This document shows, one piece after another, positions 1-7,931 of a DNA stretch of 29,883 nt. Source of the stretch: RXOA01 sp964547105. Its GTDB lineage: Bacteria > Bipolaricaulota > Bipolaricaulia > UBA7950 > UBA9294. Below the pieces are notes generated by a model, which saw only the letters and a list, made by a program, of their open reading frames with translations, made no database searches and had not been told where the DNA came from. The position numbers and the translations under genes were made by a program. The DNA lies in NCBI GenBank assembly GCA_964547105.1, contig CAZJLO010000024.1, forward strand, positions 1-29,883, given 5' to 3'. Position 1 is the first letter of the stretch, and every line of letters starts with the position of its first letter.

Positions 1-1
1 A

Positions 2-445
2 TGGGGCGACCGAAGGAATAGCGGCTTCGGAAGTCCCCTGCATGATCTCATCGATAATCTGCTGACGGTTGATCAGCCAATGAAGCGCGTAGCGCACCTC
101 TTGAATAGCGAATGGGTTGAACGATTCGGTTCCGTCATTCGCTACCGCGATGTACGGCGCCTCATTCGGATACGGATTCAGGAACAGACTCTCCGAACCG
201 GTAGGCGCAATATACAGATCCAACTCGTCAAGCGTCGCTTGGTCCAATCCGAAAATCACGTTACCCGACGTACTCCACTGGAAGATATCGATGTTGCCTG
301 CAGCGACATCCTGCAGAGCAATCTCTTCCTGCATGCGAACGTCGTAGACAACCTTGTTAGCAAATGGTCCCACGTCTTGCGCTACGACCATAGCCGACAA
401 GGAAAGCCCTAGCAGCAAAACTACAACCAGGCTTCGAAAGCGCAT
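2..445 (-). CDS. ABC transporter substrate-binding protein, family 5 (oligopeptide type), N-terminal part
   Basis: This is an open frame of 148 codons starting with ATG at 445-443 and running off the left edge without a stop. A strong ribosome binding site (AAGGAGGG on the minus strand, about 452-458) lies just upstream. Residues 1-22 form a signal peptide (MRFRSLVVVLLLGLSLSAMVVAQ), so the protein is exported. The mature part resembles the lobe of family 5 solute-binding proteins (DppA/OppA type): a VYDVRMQEEIALQDVAAGNID stretch, then FNPFAIQEVRYALHWLINRQ near residues 112-132, which matches the family pattern of a helix before the ligand cleft. The expected role is capture of a peptide or similar solute for an ABC importer. 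The rest of the protein and any permease genes lie outside the window, so the substrate cannot be inferred. Confidence 0.75.
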   Translation of the reverse strand, partial: MRFRSLVVVLLLGLSLSAMVVAQDVGPFANKVVYDVRMQEEIALQDVAAGNIDIFQWSTSGNVIFGLDQATLDELDLYIAPTGSESLFLNPYPNEAPYIAVANDGTESFNPFAIQEVRYALHWLINRQQIIDEIMQGTSEAAIPSVAP

Positions 446-556
446 TCACTTCCCTCCTTGCAAGAACTTCCGCCCCGTTGATTCAAATCTCGATACGAAG
501 CTGATGCTGCAAAACTCACATCATTCAGGTCGCTAGAGATGTGCACTCCTTTCCGC

Positions 557-574
557 GACGAGATCGCTCTCGTC
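557..574 (-). terminator. Hairpin downstream of the small secreted protein gene
   Basis: A perfect 7-bp inverted repeat (GACGAGA / TCTCGTC, 4-nt loop) lies about 20 bp past the stop of the gene ending at 593, in the gap before the solute-binding protein gene. There is no T-tract on either side, so it may be a weak terminator, an mRNA-stabilising hairpin or chance. Confidence 0.35.
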
Positions 575-592
575 TAGGTACAGGTGCGGCAC

Positions 593-991
593 CTACAAAA
601 CCATCTGAAGGTATGCGTCAAACAGCTCAGCCTTCACGCCACCCCTAGAGGGATCGACCGTGAAGTAGACTTGGATCGTCCCGCCAGGGACCACGCCCTC
701 TTCGTCGAGGTAGATCGTCCAGAACGAGTTCTGCATCGTAGGAACGATATTGATGATCTCGCCACCACCGAATACGAGGGTCTTTTCCTCGTCGACAGCG
801 ATGGACTGCAACGCCACGACATTCAGTGCGTTGTACACCTCATCGGTCGTGTTCGTAAACAGCAGGAATCCGGCGGTAAGGTCAGCGTTGTAGAAAACAG
901 CCGCGGCTTCGACGTCCTCGATGGGAGAAGCGCCCACAACGCAGAAGGCAAGCAGCACGGCCAAACCCGTGAGCAATAGTACCTTCTTCAT
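593..991 (-). CDS. Small secreted protein of unknown function
   Basis: The gene encodes a 132-residue protein starting MKKVLLLTGLAVLLAFCVVG, a clear Sec signal peptide with a likely cut after about residue 21. I prefer the ATG at 991-989 over the in-frame ATG at 1000. The AAGGAGG motif sits only about one base from the first ATG but ten from the second. The mature part (about 110 residues) is rich in beta-branched and aromatic residues with alternating short strands (for example TAGFLLFTNTTDEVYNAL and GGTIQVYFTVDPSRGG), which suggests a small beta-sandwich domain. It has no cysteine pair or catalytic motif that I recognise. It has its own promoter at 1112-1140. I do not recognise a family. 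Confidence 0.7.
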   Translation of the reverse strand: MKKVLLLTGLAVLLAFCVVGASPIEDVEAAAVFYNADLTAGFLLFTNTTDEVYNALNVVALQSIAVDEEKTLVFGGGEIINIVPTMQNSFWTIYLDEEGVVPGGTIQVYFTVDPSRGGVKAELFDAYLQMVL

Positions 992-1111
992 AACTGCCAT
1001 TCCTCCTTCTCTGTACTCCTCAGATGACTGCCGGGAGGCGCGTGGATGTATCCATGCATCCTCCTCAAGCCATCCCCCTGCAAACTTTGTGATCTAGCGG
1101 AGATCTTCCTC

Positions 1112-1140
1112 ATTATAGGAGGGACCGGGGCGGCTGACAA
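1112..1140 (-). promoter_or_regulatory. Sigma70-type promoter for the secreted protein gene
   Basis: On the minus strand there is a -35 box TTGTCA (1140-1135), a 17-bp spacer and a perfect -10 box TATAAT (1117-1112). The predicted transcript start near 1105 gives a leader of about 114 nt before the ATG at 991. The leader region is otherwise unremarkable. Confidence 0.7.
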
Positions 1141-1171
1141 GTGACCCTATTCCTGACGTGGTTTCCGTGCT

Positions 1172-1200
1172 TTGACTCCGTGCACCCACACAGCTATACT
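1172..1200 (+). promoter_or_regulatory. Sigma70-type promoter for the spoVS-argS-ftsY unit
   Basis: A -35 box TTGACT (1172-1177), a 17-bp spacer and a -10 box TATACT (1195-1200) precede the SpoVS-like gene. The predicted start near 1207 gives a leader of about 60 nt. It is divergent from the promoter at 1112-1140; the two -35 boxes are about 30 bp apart. Confidence 0.7.
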
Positions 1201-1268
1201 GGATTCTCGCTCGATCGGCCCTGCCTGAACTCAACTTCCATGGCGGCGATCGGCTTGGAGGCCCGAAC

Positions 1269-1529
1269 ATGCAAGTGCTCAAAGTTGCATCCGGTTCGAA
1301 CCCCAATTCCGTCGCCGGGGCGTTGGCCGGTGTGCTTGAGCAAGATGGGGTTGCAGAGCTTCATGCCATCGGCGCCGGGGCGGTCAACCAGACAGTCAAA
1401 GCGATTGCGATCAGCCGACGGCTCCTGGGGCAAGACGACCTCCGTTCGCTCAGGGTGATCCCCGGGTTCATGGAGCTTACAATCGGTGGTGAGGCTCGGA
1501 CGGGCATTCGCTTCATCGTCGAGATGTAG
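1269..1529 (+). CDS. spoVS: SpoVS-family protein (stage V sporulation protein S-like)
   Basis: This 86-residue protein matches the SpoVS family over its full length. It opens MQVLKVASGSNPNSVAGALA, carries a central AIGAGAVNQTVKAIAISR segment and ends with a GGEARTGIRFIVEM strand. SpoVS is a small Alba-fold protein, a likely nucleic-acid binder, known from Bacillus sporulation but also widespread in non-sporulating bacteria. The start has GGAGG at 1257-1261, seven bases upstream. It is the first gene after the promoter at 1172-1200 and lies 35 bp before argS, so the two are probably co-transcribed. Nothing else in the window points to sporulation, so a general regulatory or RNA/DNA-binding role is more likely here. 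Confidence 0.88.
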   Translation: MQVLKVASGSNPNSVAGALAGVLEQDGVAELHAIGAGAVNQTVKAIAISRRLLGQDDLRSLRVIPGFMELTIGGEARTGIRFIVEM

Positions 1530-1564
1530 CCGCAAGAATCCTCCGGGAACCGGGAAGGAAACCC

Positions 1565-3199
1565 ATGCTTAGGGAATTTGTCGCTTCGGCCATTCGAACC
1601 GCCTGGCTCAGGGCGGGCAATCCTCTGCCAGCTCCAGACATCGAGATCACCCAACCCGCGCGGCCCGAATTCGGCGACTTCTCTTCGAATATCGCTCTTG
1701 TCGCCAGCAAGATCGCCGGCAAATCCCCGCGCGAACTCGCGAGGCATCTTGTTGGAGCCTTGGATGCTTCTCAGTTCGAGCAGGTCGAGATCGCCGGCCC
1801 CGGCTTCTTGAACTTCACGCTCGCTCCATCGGCAATGCATGATGCCCTACACCATGTACTGCGTTGCGGTTCGAGCTTCGGCCGCGACACGAGTGGCAAC
1901 GGCGTTCGCTTGCAGATAGAGTTCGTCAGCTCCAACCCGACCGGACCACTCACGGTGGGGCACGGTCGGCAGGCCGTTCTCGGAGATGTGCTGGCTTCGC
2001 TTTATGCTCAGCTCGGCTACGAAGTAGAGCGCGAATACTACTTCAATGATGAGGGACATCAGATCGACCTCCTGGCCGAATCGCTGTGGACGCGGATCTG
2101 CGAGCAGCGCGGGTTGACGGCTTCGATTCCCGAGGGCGGATACCACGGCGAGTATTTGATCCCGATTGCCGCCGAGCTTGCCGACGCGGAATCCATCGGA
2201 GACTCGTTTGATGAGGCAACCCATGCAGCACTGCGCGAGGAGTCGGTCAAGCGAATGACCGACGTCATCCGCCGGGATCTTGACCAGCTTGGAGTACGCT
2301 TTGATTCTTGGTTCAGCGAAACCACACTCCATCATCGCGGCGATGTCGATGACGCCTTGCGAACCCTGCGGGAGCACGCGGGCACTTACTGCAAAGACGG
2401 GGCTGAGTGGCTTGCTTCGGAAGCTCACGGGGGGCAGAAGGATTCCGTGCTTGTCCGCACCGATGGCCGCCCAACGTACCTCCTCGTCGACATTGCCTAT
2501 CATCTCGACAAGCGCCGGCGCGGTCTCGACCAGGTTATCGATGTCCAAGGAGCGGATCACCAGATCGAGCAGGACAATGTGTTGGCGGCATTGCGAATTC
2601 TTGGTCTCCCCCGATCATTCCTTCGCTACGCCGTCCACCAATTCGTCAGTCTCCGGGAGGACGGGCAAACGCTGCGGATGTCGACACGAGCCGGACGGTT
2701 CATTCAGCTCTCCGATCTCATCGAGGATCTTGGGTCGGACATCGTTCGCTACTTCATGATCGCGCGACGCCCATCCACTCACCTGGAGTTCGACCTCGAT
2801 CTTGCTCGCCGGGAATCCCTCGACAACCCCGTGACCTACATCCAGTATGCGCACACTCGAATCTCGTCGATCTTCAGAAACGCCCCAACGCAGGCGATCC
2901 GTGACTTCTCCGAAGTCGACCTTACGCCGCTTGCCGAGCAGGCGGAGCGCGAACTGATCCGCCAACTCGATGCGTTCCCGGATCTGGTGCGGCAAGCAGC
3001 AACGGAATTCTCTCCCCATCTGATAGCCGAGTACGCCCTGTCGTTGTCCCGCAACTTTCACGCGTACTACAGCGATTACCGCATCCTCGGCGACGATGAA
3101 CGCACCTCCTCAGCGCGGCTTGCTCTCATCGAGGGGCTGCGGTTGGTGCTCCATCGTTGCCTGACGCTCCTCGGCATGCAAACGCCGGAGGTCATGTAA
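1565..3199 (+). CDS. argS: Arginyl-tRNA synthetase
   Basis: This 544-residue class I aminoacyl-tRNA synthetase charges tRNA-Arg using ATP and arginine. The N-terminal Add-1-like domain, which recognises the tRNA D-loop, covers about residues 1-110. The catalytic Rossmann fold then carries EFVSSNPTGPLTVGHGRQ with the HIGH-like TVGH at 130-133, and the KMSK-equivalent loop MSTR at 372-375. This MSTR form is common in bacterial ArgRS. The C-terminal DALR anticodon-binding domain follows, with YAHTRISSIFRNA and the LALIEGLRLVLHRCLTLLG end. Length is normal. The start has a GGAAGGA site. The stop codon overlaps the start of ftsY (TAATG). Confidence 0.96.
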   Translation: MLREFVASAIRTAWLRAGNPLPAPDIEITQPARPEFGDFSSNIALVASKIAGKSPRELARHLVGALDASQFEQVEIAGPGFLNFTLAPSAMHDALHHVLRCGSSFGRDTSGNGVRLQIEFVSSNPTGPLTVGHGRQAVLGDVLASLYAQLGYEVEREYYFNDEGHQIDLLAESLWTRICEQRGLTASIPEGGYHGEYLIPIAAELADAESIGDSFDEATHAALREESVKRMTDVIRRDLDQLGVRFDSWFSETTLHHRGDVDDALRTLREHAGTYCKDGAEWLASEAHGGQKDSVLVRTDGRPTYLLVDIAYHLDKRRRGLDQVIDVQGADHQIEQDNVLAALRILGLPRSFLRYAVHQFVSLREDGQTLRMSTRAGRFIQLSDLIEDLGSDIVRYFMIARRPSTHLEFDLDLARRESLDNPVTYIQYAHTRISSIFRNAPTQAIRDFSEVDLTPLAEQAERELIRQLDAFPDLVRQAATEFSPHLIAEYALSLSRNFHAYYSDYRILGDDERTSSARLALIEGLRLVLHRCLTLLGMQTPEVM

Positions 3200-4134
3200 T
3201 GGCGTGGATCGATCGGCTCCGAACAGGCCTCGGTCGCTCGAGACATGTTCTTGTCGACAGCCTTCGATCGGGGTTCTCGGCGGATGGCGACGCTTCGCGC
3301 GATCCGGCCGAGATGATCGAAGAAGCGTTGATCGCCTCCGACATCGGTCCGGCACTGGCGATGACAATCGCCGAGGAAGCCATTGCAGCGGCCCGCGGCC
3401 GACGTCCCTCACTGGATGACGTTCTGAGCCAGCTCCGGAGAATCCTCCTCGAGCGACTCGACGGGTGCGAAAAAACGCTGCGTCTTCGCGCCGACGGACA
3501 GCCAACGGTGATCTTGTTGTGCGGCGTCAACGGAGCGGGGAAGACGACGACCCTGGCCAAACTCTCGGCCCAGTTTCTCGGGTCCGGCCATTCACATGAT
3601 CGGCCAGTCGTGTTCGCCGCCGCTGATACGTTTCGAGCTGCTGCTATCGAGCAGTTAGAAGTTTGGAGCGAGAGGGTCGGCGCAGAACTCGTACGCCATC
3701 AACTCGGTGCCGATCCTTCAGCCGTTGTGTACGACGCGATCGGTCGGGTCGAGCGGACCGGCGGCGTGCTGTTGATCGATACGGCAGGACGGTTGCAGAC
3801 CAATCACAATCTGATGGAGGAACTGCGAAAGATCGAACGTACAGCCGAGAAGAGGCTGGGACGACCGATCGACGACCGGCTGCTTGTGTTGGATGCAACA
3901 ACCGGCCAAAACGGCCTCTCGCAGGGCGAACGATTCCACGATGCCGTCGATCTGACAGGGATTGTCATGACCAAACTCGATGGCACGGCTCGTGGCGGAA
4001 TCGTCGTCTCGGTGTGGGAACGCCTTCGGGTGCCTCTGTTGTACATCGGTGTCGGTGAAACACAAGACGATCTCCGTCCGTTTTCCGCATCGGAGTTCGT
4101 GGATGCCTTGTTGGAGCCGCCGGCCCCGTCTTGA
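3199..4134 (+). CDS. ftsY: Signal recognition particle receptor FtsY
   Basis: This 311-residue SRP-type GTPase docks ribosome-nascent chain complexes at the membrane together with Ffh and 4.5S RNA. After a short N domain (about residues 1-100) come the G motifs: GVNGAGKTT from residue 109, DTFRAAAIEQLEVW, DTAGR at about 194-198, TKLDGTARGG from about 258, and the closing YIGVGE. The acidic A domain seen in E. coli FtsY is absent, as in many bacteria, so membrane contact must rely on the N-terminal helix. I start the gene at the ATG at 3199, which overlaps the argS stop in TAATG and has GGAGG at 3187-3191. An in-frame ATG at 3157 would add 14 residues inside argS. The overlap implies translational coupling. 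Confidence 0.95.
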   Translation: MAWIDRLRTGLGRSRHVLVDSLRSGFSADGDASRDPAEMIEEALIASDIGPALAMTIAEEAIAAARGRRPSLDDVLSQLRRILLERLDGCEKTLRLRADGQPTVILLCGVNGAGKTTTLAKLSAQFLGSGHSHDRPVVFAAADTFRAAAIEQLEVWSERVGAELVRHQLGADPSAVVYDAIGRVERTGGVLLIDTAGRLQTNHNLMEELRKIERTAEKRLGRPIDDRLLVLDATTGQNGLSQGERFHDAVDLTGIVMTKLDGTARGGIVVSVWERLRVPLLYIGVGETQDDLRPFSASEFVDALLEPPAPS

Positions 4135-4138
4135 GATC

Positions 4139-4156
4139 GTCCCGCGGCAGCGGGAC
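4139..4156 (+). other. Perfect hairpin in the ftsY-ppdK gap
   Basis: GTCCCGC and GCGGGAC form a 7-bp stem around a GGCA loop, starting four bases after the ftsY stop. No T-tract follows. It could end part of the ftsY transcript, protect its 3' end or influence read-through into ppdK. Confidence 0.45.
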
Positions 4157-4201
4157 AAGAAGATGAAGTTGATGAACACGATCACTTTTGGAGGTGCTAT
4201 T

Positions 4202-6853
4202 GTGCAACAGGTCTACTTCTTCGGAAAAGGCCAATCGGAGGGGAATGGAACCATGAAGGAGCTGCTCGGCGGCAAGGGAGCCAACCTTGCCGAGATGGCG
4301 CAGCTCGGAATCCCCGTTCCCCCGGGGTTTACAATTTCAACAGAAGTGTGTCGGGCCTATGAGCAGCAGGATGGCAAGCTGCCGGAGACCCTCAAATCCG
4401 CCGTGGAGGAGAATCTCGCCAAACTCGAAACGGCGACGGGCAGGACATTTGGAGACGCGCCGCTTCCGCTGCTCGTTTCCGTTCGCTCCGGGGCCGCAGT
4501 CTCGATGCCGGGGATGATGGATACCGTCCTCAACCTCGGGCTGAACGACAAGACGGTTGCCGCCCTCGCCGCCGAGAGCGGCAACGAGCGGTTTGCCTAC
4601 GACTCGTACCGCCGTCTGCTGCAGATGTACGGTGATGTCGTCATGGGACTGAAGCCCGAGACCGAGACGGATCTCGATCCGTTCGAGGAGATCCTTGATG
4701 CCGTGAAGGCCGAGAAGGGGATTGAGCTTGACACGGAGCTTGCGGCCGACGATCTCAAAGACCTCGTCAATCGCTACAAGAAGGCGATCGTTGACCGCCT
4801 CGGCGCCGAGTTCCCTCAGGACGTCCGTGAGCAGCTGTGGGGGGCAATTGAGGCAGTCTTCCGGTCCTGGAACAACCCGCGGGCGATCAAGTACCGTGAA
4901 CTCAACGAGATCTCAGGACTAATCGGTACTGCCGTCAACGTTCAGGCGATGGTCTTCGGGAACATGGGCGACAACTGCGGAACCGGCGTCGCCTTCACGC
5001 GAAATCCGGCGACCGGTGAGAACGTCTTCTACGGCGAATACCTCATGGACGCGCAAGGCGAAGATGTTGTGGCCGGAATCCGCACACCTCAGCCGATTGA
5101 GACGTTGAACGCCGTGATGCCCAGCGCCTATCAAGAACTCCTCTCGATCCGCGGCAAGCTGGAGGAGCACTACCGCGATATGCAGGACGTCGAGTTTACG
5201 ATCCAAGACGGCTCACTGTATATGCTGCAGACACGTACCGGAAAACGCACCGCCGCCGCCGCCGTTCGTGTCGCCGTCGAGATGGTGAGCGAAGGGATGA
5301 TCGACAAGAAAGAAGCGCTTCTCCGTGTCGCGCCCGAGCAGATCGATCAGCTCCTGCACCCGACGTTCGATCCCACCGCCGAAACTCGGGCGACCGAACT
5401 GACAAGAGGTCTCCCAGCGAGTCCAGGCGCCGCTTCAGGGTCCGTCGTCTTCTCAGCCGAAGCCGCCGAGGCCGCGGCCGCTGAAGGGAAGAAGGTGATC
5501 CTCGTGCGGATCGAAACCTCTCCCGAAGACATTGGGGGAATGGATGCGGCCGAAGGAATCCTCACCGCCCGGGGCGGCATGACGAGCCACGCAGCCGTGG
5601 TCGCCCGCGGCATGGGCAAATGCTGCGTTGCCGGTGCCGGCGACCTGCAGATCGACTACGTGAGCGGTCAACTGACCGTGAAGGGAAAGACGCTCAAGCT
5701 CGGAGATGCCATCAGCCTTAACGGCTCAACAGGAAGCGTCTACGCCGGCGAAGTGCCCACGGTCGAGCCTGAGTTGTCCGGAGACTTCGGAACCCTCCTC
5801 GGCTGGGCCGATGAGTTCCGCACGCTGGGCATTCGCACCAACGCCGACACCCCGCAAGACACGGCGACCGCGATCAAGTTCGGTGCCGAGGGGATCGGAC
5901 TGACGCGAACCGAGCATATGTTCTTCGAAGGCGACCGCATCATCGCCGTCCGCGAGATGATCCTCGCCGATGATGTGGCCGGGCGCCGCGAAGCCCTTGC
6001 CAAGCTCCTACCGATGCAGCGCGGTGACTTCGAAGGGATCTTCCGCGCCCTTGACGGGCGCCCAGGCACGATCCGGCTCCTCGATCCTCCGCTCCATGAG
6101 TTCTTGCCGCACGATGCCGCCGGGCAGCAGGAGGTCGCACAGGTCATGGGCGTCTCCGCCGACGAGATCCGCGAGAAGGTCGAGAGCCTGCACGAGTTCA
6201 ACCCGATGCTCGGACACCGTGGCTGCCGCCTGGGGATCACCTATCCGGAGATCTCCGAGATGCAGGTCCGCGCAATCATGGAAGCGGCGTGCAACGTCTA
6301 CAAGGAGGGTGTCACCGTTCACCCCGAGATCATGATCCCGCTTGTCGGGAACGTGACCGAACTCGCCCTCCAGCGCGAAGTCGCCGAACGAATCGCCACA
6401 GCCGTTCTCGGCGAAAAGGGCCTGACCAAGGAAGAGATTCCGTACATGATCGGTACGATGATCGAAGTGCCACGCGCCGCGGTCACCGCTGATGAGATCG
6501 CCGAACAGGCCGAATTCTTTAGCTTCGGAACCAACGATCTGACTCAGATGGGATGTGGCTTCTCACGCGACGATGCCGCCAAATTCCTCAAGGAATACGT
6601 CGCTAAGGGGATTTACGCGAACGATCCGTTCCAGGTCCTTGATCAGCGCGGCATCGGCAAGCTCGTCAAGATGGCGTGCGAGCTCGGTCGCAAGACCCGC
6701 CCGAACATCAAGCTCGGCATCTGCGGCGAACACGGCGGAGAGCCGGCATCGATCCGCTTCTGCCACGAGGTCGGGTTGAACTACGTCAGCTGCAGCCCCT
6801 ACCGCGTACCCGTCGCAAGACTCGCGGCCGCACAAGCCGCCATTCAAGAGTAG
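4202..6853 (+). CDS. ppdK: Pyruvate, phosphate dikinase
   Basis: This 883-residue enzyme interconverts pyruvate + ATP + Pi with PEP + AMP + PPi. In anaerobes it often runs towards pyruvate as a PPi-linked glycolytic step. Domains in order: N-terminal ATP-grasp nucleotide-binding domain (VYFFGKGQSEGN, GGKGANLAEMAQLGIPVPPGF, SVRSGAAVSMPGMMDTVLNLG); the swivelling phosphohistidine domain with GGMTSHAAVVARGMG, catalytic His about 463; and the C-terminal PEP/pyruvate TIM barrel (GLTRTEHMFF, LGHRGCRLG, FGTNDLTQM, and CGEHGG with the proton-donor Cys at about 841). I place the start at GTG 4202 because GGAGGT sits at 4190-4195; an in-frame ATG at 4163 lacks a good site. Length fits the family. Apparently its own cistron, 67 bp after ftsY. 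Confidence 0.96.
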   Translation: MQQVYFFGKGQSEGNGTMKELLGGKGANLAEMAQLGIPVPPGFTISTEVCRAYEQQDGKLPETLKSAVEENLAKLETATGRTFGDAPLPLLVSVRSGAAVSMPGMMDTVLNLGLNDKTVAALAAESGNERFAYDSYRRLLQMYGDVVMGLKPETETDLDPFEEILDAVKAEKGIELDTELAADDLKDLVNRYKKAIVDRLGAEFPQDVREQLWGAIEAVFRSWNNPRAIKYRELNEISGLIGTAVNVQAMVFGNMGDNCGTGVAFTRNPATGENVFYGEYLMDAQGEDVVAGIRTPQPIETLNAVMPSAYQELLSIRGKLEEHYRDMQDVEFTIQDGSLYMLQTRTGKRTAAAAVRVAVEMVSEGMIDKKEALLRVAPEQIDQLLHPTFDPTAETRATELTRGLPASPGAASGSVVFSAEAAEAAAAEGKKVILVRIETSPEDIGGMDAAEGILTARGGMTSHAAVVARGMGKCCVAGAGDLQIDYVSGQLTVKGKTLKLGDAISLNGSTGSVYAGEVPTVEPELSGDFGTLLGWADEFRTLGIRTNADTPQDTATAIKFGAEGIGLTRTEHMFFEGDRIIAVREMILADDVAGRREALAKLLPMQRGDFEGIFRALDGRPGTIRLLDPPLHEFLPHDAAGQQEVAQVMGVSADEIREKVESLHEFNPMLGHRGCRLGITYPEISEMQVRAIMEAACNVYKEGVTVHPEIMIPLVGNVTELALQREVAERIATAVLGEKGLTKEEIPYMIGTMIEVPRAAVTADEIAEQAEFFSFGTNDLTQMGCGFSRDDAAKFLKEYVAKGIYANDPFQVLDQRGIGKLVKMACELGRKTRPNIKLGICGEHGGEPASIRFCHEVGLNYVSCSPYRVPVARLAAAQAAIQE

Positions 6854-6886
6854 ATCTCAAGCAACATCACACACAAGAAGTCCCTG

Positions 6887-6914
6887 CGAAGCCCCGGGTC
6901 AACCCGGGGCTTCG
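6887..6914 (+). terminator. Long hairpin after ppdK
   Basis: A perfect 12-bp GC-rich stem (CGAAGCCCCGGG / CCCGGGGCTTCG) closes a TCAA tetraloop 33 bp after the ppdK stop. No T-tract follows on the plus strand. Its position between convergent ppdK and the broken transposase suggests a terminator, possibly working in both directions. Confidence 0.6.
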
Positions 6915-6917
6915 TGA

Positions 6918-7788
6918 TCAAGTAGGGTCAGAGCTTTGTTCTTGAATTCGCGCAATCTGCCGCTTCGCGATGACGCTGATCGTCGTGAAATGAAGACCGA
7001 GATGATTCGCCACCACTTGAAGCTTGTAGTGATGTAAGTGGACGGCATCATGCATGCGCGCATTCCGATCTGACTTGTCGGCCACATCCCTGGAAAGCTT
7101 CTCAAGGGAGGGTCTTGCAGCGCCTCGCACACGGCGGAGGACGTTCTGATCCAGGGGGGTGTCAAGCAATCGAGCCCGCATGATGTCAACGAAACCTTCA
7201 CCTCCCAAGAGGCTCCCCGATCTGAGTTCTTCCCAAACATCAACGCCACCTCCCTGCCGAATGAATTCCTGTATGCGTTTGCTACACACACCGTCTTGTG
7301 TCGAACTGAGCGAGTATCCCATCGATATGCAAGAAGCTACGCACCTCCGCCTGCCTCGATGTCGCGCGATAGCTGCTCCAAGGCCAATCCCTGGCCGAGC
7401 GAGCCATCTTCGTGCGGATCGGATTCAAGACAATGCATCGTGCCAGTTCAAGCAAGTGAGACTCACGCTCTACGAGGATCGTTTTGTAGCGTCCTTGGAG
7501 AAATGGCCGAAGCGTCTGTACCGACGATTCAGTCTCTGCGTGTAGACACCGTTTAGAGACTGCATGCCTTGTGAGAGTCGGCCTTTGGAGCCTCGACAAG
7601 GAGGCTGTAATGGTTCGACATCAGGCAACGGCATGGCCGATCCGCTCGTATCGGGTCACAGTCTCTTCAAACGTCACAAGGAAGGCTCTTCGGTACTCGT
7701 CGTTAGGGAAGATGTTCTCACCAGCATCTCCTCGACTGGTGATGGGATGCACAACTCCTTCGTATTCGATGCGCAGCGGTCGAGCCAT
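6918..7788 (-). pseudogene. Degenerate REP-associated / IS200-like (Y1, HUH) transposase
   Basis: Read on the minus strand from ATG 7788-7786, the frame gives MARPLRIEYEGVVHPITSRG, the usual start of REP-associated tyrosine transposases. It hits TGA at 7623-7621. Coding resumes in another frame with LMSNHYSLLVE, where the HUH-type motif is normally NHYHLL, so a metal-binding His is replaced by Ser. Further shifts follow before FLQGRYKTILVERESHLLELARCIVLNPIR and DWPWSSYRAT (within 7282-7520). The C-terminal part reads in another frame as SLLGGEGFVDIMRAR and a helix-turn-helix VANHLGLHFTTISVIAKR. At least three frameshifts, a stop and the lost histidine mark it as dead. It fills most of the 6854-7931 gap and is bounded by an imperfect inverted repeat. 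Confidence 0.88.
6919..6943 (+). repeat. Left imperfect inverted repeat of the transposase remnant
   Basis: The reverse complement of this 25-bp stretch (core AAAGCTCTGACCCT) matches 7823-7847 (core AAAGCTTTGACCCC) at 19 of 25 positions. The two lie just outside the two ends of the transposase remnant, so they look like the element's recognition ends. The pair also places the end of the coding region inside the repeat, as is common for this transposase type. Confidence 0.6.
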
Positions 7789-7822
7789 AATCGCTCAGTC
7801 TAGAAGAGCGACGTTCGCATTC

Positions 7823-7847
7823 GAAAATAAAGCTTTGACCCCTCTTG
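7823..7847 (+). repeat. Right imperfect inverted repeat of the transposase remnant
   Basis: This is the partner of 6919-6943, in opposite orientation, with 19 of 25 positions identical. It lies 35 bp upstream of the transposase start and about 40 bp before the putative -10 box of coaBC. Insertion of the element therefore reshaped the region just upstream of the CoA operon. Confidence 0.6.
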
Positions 7848-7863
7848 TGTTGTCCCAGTTTCT

Positions 7864-7894
7864 TTGTGTCCTTTTCCTCGTTCCACGCTACAAT
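7864..7894 (+). promoter_or_regulatory. Possible promoter of the CoA operon
   Basis: A good -10 box TACAAT (7889-7894) lies 37 bp before the coaBC start. The nearest -35-like hexamer, TTGTGT (7864-7869), is 19 bp away, which is longer than ideal. The -10 is convincing and the -35 is weak. Confidence 0.4.
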
Positions 7895-7931
7895 AGCGCC
7901 CCGGGAAGGGCTTCGTGAGAGGAGGCATGGA

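Noticed and set aside
3157..3198. Longer ftsY start at ATG 3157
   Set aside because: The ribosome site and the TAATG overlap favour ATG 3199, and the extra residues are unlike FtsY.
3980..4201. Longer ppdK frame beginning inside ftsY
   Set aside because: The extra residues are ftsY read out of frame; GTG 4202 has a strong ribosome site and the right family start.
7159..7803. Plus-strand open frames in the transposase remnant
   Set aside because: They are antisense shadows; the minus strand has clear transposase similarity.
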